Of a stretch of DNA of 5,677 bases, positions 5,245 through 5,677 are shown one piece after another; the first letter of the stretch is position 1, and each line of letters begins with the position of its first letter. The position numbers were made by a program, and so were the translations under genes. The notes under the pieces are model-generated. The model saw only the letters and a program-made list of their open reading frames with translations. It was not told the origin of the DNA and did not search any database. Source of the DNA: Undibacterium sp. (GTDB lineage Bacteria; Pseudomonadota; Gammaproteobacteria; Burkholderiales; Burkholderiaceae_D); contig JAIELM010000204.1 in assembly GCA_019752975.1 (NCBI GenBank), positions 1-5,677 of the forward strand, written 5' to 3'.

Positions 5245-5677
5245 ATGACATCGACGAAAGCAAAGCTTCCTAATCAATCCCGTCTCTGCACCATGATAGG
5301 GGCGATCCTATTGACTAGTGCGCTGTATTCACCTGTACACGCGGCCGATCAAGCTTGGGTCACCAAAAGTAATGACAATGCCAAACTTTTATTGCAGCTG
5401 ATGGGTAAATACTCGCCTGAGGGGGCCGGTGCGATGGGTGTTGATGGTTTGGATGAACAAATTATCGATATGTCGCGCGATTTGTTTGACGTGAAAAACA
5501 AAGAGACTTTAGCGGTGATTCGCGAGTTGCAAAAGCGATTGAAAGCTGAGACCAACGGTAAAATTAAGCAAGACTTGCAGATTTTGATCGGTAGTGCAGA
5601 AGATGGTATGCGTAGTGATGCTTTGAGCCGACAATATTTTATTCCATTCGATGATATGACGCGTCTGATTTTCGGCG
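5245..5677 (+). CDS. Secreted DUF885 family protein, N-terminal part (cut by window edge)
   Basis: The open frame runs from an ATG at 5245 off the right edge, giving 144 codons. GGAGAA at 5235-5240 serves as ribosome-binding site. The N-terminus is a signal peptide: basic residues (K5, K7, R13), a hydrophobic core at about 16-28, and a VHA|AD cleavage site after residue 33, so the product is periplasmic or secreted. The following sequence (QAWVTKSNDNAKLLLQLMGKYSPEGAGAMGVDGLDEQIIDM, here only its start and key words: AWV, SN, YSPE, GVDGLDE; then KQDLQILI and the F-x-P-F-D-D region) fits my recollection of DUF885 proteins, a putative metallo-carboxypeptidase-like family. The expected zinc-binding region lies beyond the window, so activity cannot be judged. 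It diverges from the small ORF at 5037-5228 and seems to have its own promoter. Confidence 0.7.
   Translation, partial: MTSTKAKLPNQSRLCTMIGAILLTSALYSPVHAADQAWVTKSNDNAKLLLQLMGKYSPEGAGAMGVDGLDEQIIDMSRDLFDVKNKETLAVIRELQKRLKAETNGKIKQDLQILIGSAEDGMRSDALSRQYFIPFDDMTRLIFG

Noticed and set aside
5349..5555. 68-residue minus-strand ORF opposite the DUF885 gene
   Set aside because: It is antisense to a coding region with signal peptide, promoter and ribosome-binding site, and has no support of its own.

Overview
The window looks like a beta-proteobacterial chromosome, most likely Oxalobacteraceae or close relatives such as Undibacterium. This is inferred from the gene set (Hsp33, a YrdA-type gamma carbonic anhydrase and a DUF455 ferritin-like protein side by side), an estimated GC content just under 50%, and flagellar genes of a motile Gram-negative. 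No single marker proves the genus. The window holds eight likely or possible protein genes and no tRNA, rRNA or CRISPR array.

Layout. Positions 1-1039 are a minus-strand operon: a gamma-carbonic-anhydrase-like protein followed by hslO (Hsp33), which is cut by the left edge. The stop codon of the first gene lies inside the ribosome-binding site of hslO. A 69-base divergent intergenic region with a perfect 8-base inverted repeat separates it from a plus-strand pair: a DUF455 ferritin-like protein with a (K-Q-D-Q)n repeat at its N-terminus, then, 15 bases on, a FlgT-like secreted protein or lipoprotein. A 135-base gap carries a near-perfect sigma-28 (FliA) promoter, which drives a 372-residue EF-hand-type calcium-binding protein with a strong ribosome-binding site. 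A 100-base inverted-repeat element flanked by TA (MITE-like) then sits between this gene and a convergent, unrecognised membrane-anchored small protein at 4369-4755 (possibly to 4821). After about 200 bases without a clear gene comes a possible minus-strand 64-residue cysteine-containing ORF, immediately followed by a good minus-strand terminator. Diverging from it is the start of a secreted DUF885-family protein, cut by the right edge and preceded by a good sigma-70 promoter.

How the parts fit. The left operon is housekeeping or stress-related: a redox-regulated chaperone and a metalloenzyme-fold protein. The centre is the most interesting part. The FlgT-like protein points to flagellar basal-body assembly, and the sigma-28 promoter places the neighbouring calcium-binding protein in the late flagellar regulon. 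Together they suggest a small motility-accessory locus whose calcium-binding product has no described role that I can recall. Everything here was read by eye; family calls come from remembered sequence patterns and were not checked by database search.
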